Of a stretch of 64,000 nucleotides of DNA, positions 62,553-64,000 are shown piece after piece. The DNA is from Glandiceps talaboti (Eukaryota > Hemichordata > Enteropneusta > Spengelidae): positions 25,009,342 through 25,073,341 of the forward strand of contig NC_135549.1 in NCBI RefSeq assembly GCF_964340395.1, written 5' to 3'. Positions within the stretch are counted from its first letter, which is position 1; each line of letters begins with the position of its first letter. The position numbers and the translations under genes are program-made. Below the pieces are notes generated by a model, which worked only from the letters and a program-made list of their open reading frames with translations, did no database searches and was not told where the DNA came from.

Positions 62553-63607
62553 CATACATATGCCTACATACATACATACATACATACATACATACATACA
62601 TACATACATACATACATACATACATACATACATACATACATACATACATACATACATGCTATCTTAAGCTTGACATATTTCAAATGGCCTGATGTGAAAT
62701 TTACACCTGTGTATTATATCCACATTTTCCGGACTGAGTCTCACAGAACGCTCAGAAAACGAACATGTGATACCGTGACTTTGACAGTTACAAATGCTAA
62801 TGATAAATAAGACGTGAAAAGAATGTCGCTACACTGCTGACGACGTCGATATTTTGGAAATAATCTAAACGAAATTTAAGCCACAGATTTAGTGTTGTAC
62901 AAGCCTTTCATTTCACCGATGTACATTAGCTGAAAAGTCACTTCTCCTATGACTCGAAATCAATCGCAACAATGGTACCCGGATGTTCCTACTGGATAGA
63001 CATGTTCATTTGTCGTATACCTTTAAATGTTTAGATAAAAAAGTTCAGATAAAAAGAAATGACGTAAACTATTTGACTTCGCTAAATCGGGGACGTATAA
63101 ACAAAGGGTTTGTTTATACGTTCCTGGCTAAGTGTATACCAAGTACACATTGACCACATTGGATCTTTGTGTACGTGTTCTGATACCGATTTATTAAAGT
63201 TTCTTTGGCTGTTTTTTTTTAATAATATAAAATAATCAAGTGTGAATTTCTCTCGTTGCAATGTTCTTCCCAGGTAATTATCAATTATACAACCCTCCTC
63301 AAAGTTTTGTCTAGAAGGAGATTTCCTGGTGATTGGACGCCGCCATCTTGGTACAGTCTTTTGGTAAGTAAAGAAGAAACCTCTATCTCTTTGTACATAC
63401 TATATTTATATGTATACAGTTTGGGGAAGAGTTAGATAATTTGAGGATACTAATGTGTTTAGATACATAATGGCACATTATTTGTTCCTTTCTCTGGCAT
63501 TTTTACCTTGACAAAATACACGTTATAGTACAAACAGACATATATCTACATACAGTCTGGACGAACAATGTGTTGACATTTCCTTGCAGGTTTTCAGACT
63601 CTTTTAA
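60051..63607 (+). CDS. Candidate three-exon gene of unknown function
   Basis: Exon 60051-60227 opens with ATG (MQPLLLPTTPNRDTRERKP) and ends at GGACAG with a GTAAGA donor. It contains a helical stretch, VQVLAIQAQAQTALKEAMKN. Exon 63274-63363 (acceptor TTCTTCCCAG, donor GTAAGT) is open in the same phase, with TTLLKVLSRRRFPGDWTPPS. A third acceptor, TTCCTTGCAG at 63589, would add VFRLF and a stop at 63605-63607, giving about 94 residues. The third exon is also open for longer in another phase, so the 3' end is uncertain. GC content rises upstream (59790-60000), as at a promoter. No family recognised. Confidence 0.4.
61127..61175. repeat. GTGC/GT-rich microsatellite
   Basis: Short GTGC array passing into GT units. 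Confidence 0.8.
62473..62656. repeat. (CATA)n microsatellite
   Basis: About 180 bp of CATA units with one short interruption near 62550-62568. Confidence 0.95.
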
Positions 63608-63609
63608 AA

Positions 63610-64000
63610 TCTACATTGAATACTGGTACCACGATGACGTAGATAGCACAGTATTCAAATGAGACGCCATTTTGAATTCAGGTCGATGTAAAAGATATTC
63701 ATAACGGAGAACTTGTCGTTTTCAAAATTTTTGACGACACAAAAATTATATCAAAATGTCATACCTGAATATAATTAATACGTATTGTGGATATAATAAC
63801 AAAATGTGAGACATGATTCCATATTTTATCGAAGTAGGATTAACATAATAATATTTTACCATGAGAAACTAACTTCCAAAACCTGTAAATTTATAGAGTT
63901 GCACGTTGTGCTGATTAAGGATTTCTTTAAAGTCCTCGCCCAAACACTTATCGACAACATTACGAGAGATTTAAACTAAAACCACCTGTTGATTCACTAA
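63610..64000. other. Right edge of window, no gene seen
   Basis: AT-rich sequence after the third candidate exon; nothing recognised. Confidence 0.4.

Larger units (their letters stand above)
60230..63270. other. Intron or intergenic DNA without other genes
   Basis: Contains an A run of about 24 bp at 61361-61384, a CA-rich stretch near 61951-61978 and a long CATA array. No protein domains seen. Confidence 0.4.

Noticed and set aside
62339-62667. MYVC/HTYI repeat frames
   Set aside because: Translations of the CATA array.

Overview
The window is gene-poor, AT-rich animal nuclear DNA. It has spliced genes with canonical GT..AG introns, many long microsatellites and a dense load of mobile elements. 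The three recognisable or partly recognisable genes (an ABCC/sulfonylurea-receptor-type transporter, a ciliary/neuropsin-like opsin and a small cysteine-rich membrane protein), together with Ngaro-type and CR1/L2-type retroelements, suggest a marine invertebrate, probably a deuterostome such as a hemichordate, amphioxus or echinoderm. I cannot fix the species from the sequence.

Layout. (1) 273-3916, + strand: the last eight exons of an ABCC transporter, covering the whole second nucleotide-binding domain; the gene enters from the left edge. (2) 6.7-8.7 kb: a decayed tandem duplication whose units each hold a relic of that gene's Walker A exon; a third relic lies at 14.6 kb. (3) 10.0-13.36 kb: a dead CR1/L2-type LINE. 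(4) 17989-44281, + strand: a seven-exon opsin gene that I could assemble in phase from start to stop (436 codons). Its first intron is 19.6 kb long and carries a second LINE fragment (19.06-20.37 kb) and, at 22744-27782, an apparently young tyrosine-recombinase retrotransposon with split direct repeats. (5) 42.2-42.7 kb: the 3' end of a third LINE, in opsin intron 5. (6) 48.4-49.5 kb: a heavily decayed Ty3/gypsy pol relic. (7) 52587-58889, + strand: a four-exon gene for a roughly 100-residue cysteine-rich single-pass membrane protein, apparently using a 14-nt microexon. Its last intron holds a 2.2 kb inverted-repeat element with its own minus-strand open frame. (8) 60051-63607: a weaker candidate gene on the + strand.

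The best candidate for something new is the retrotransposon at 22744-27782. Its two 177-bp A repeats look identical, its Gag, reverse transcriptase and RNase H share one open frame, and its recombinase frame has no usable ATG but can be joined to Gag-Pol by a phase-matched 135-nt intron. Other notable items are the assembled opsin with its long tail, the unclassified protein inside the 2.2 kb element, the exon relics that share one 13-nt deletion, and several hairpin or MITE families with readable target-site duplications.

The genes do not form a common pathway. They are neighbours on one strand separated by repeat-rich DNA.
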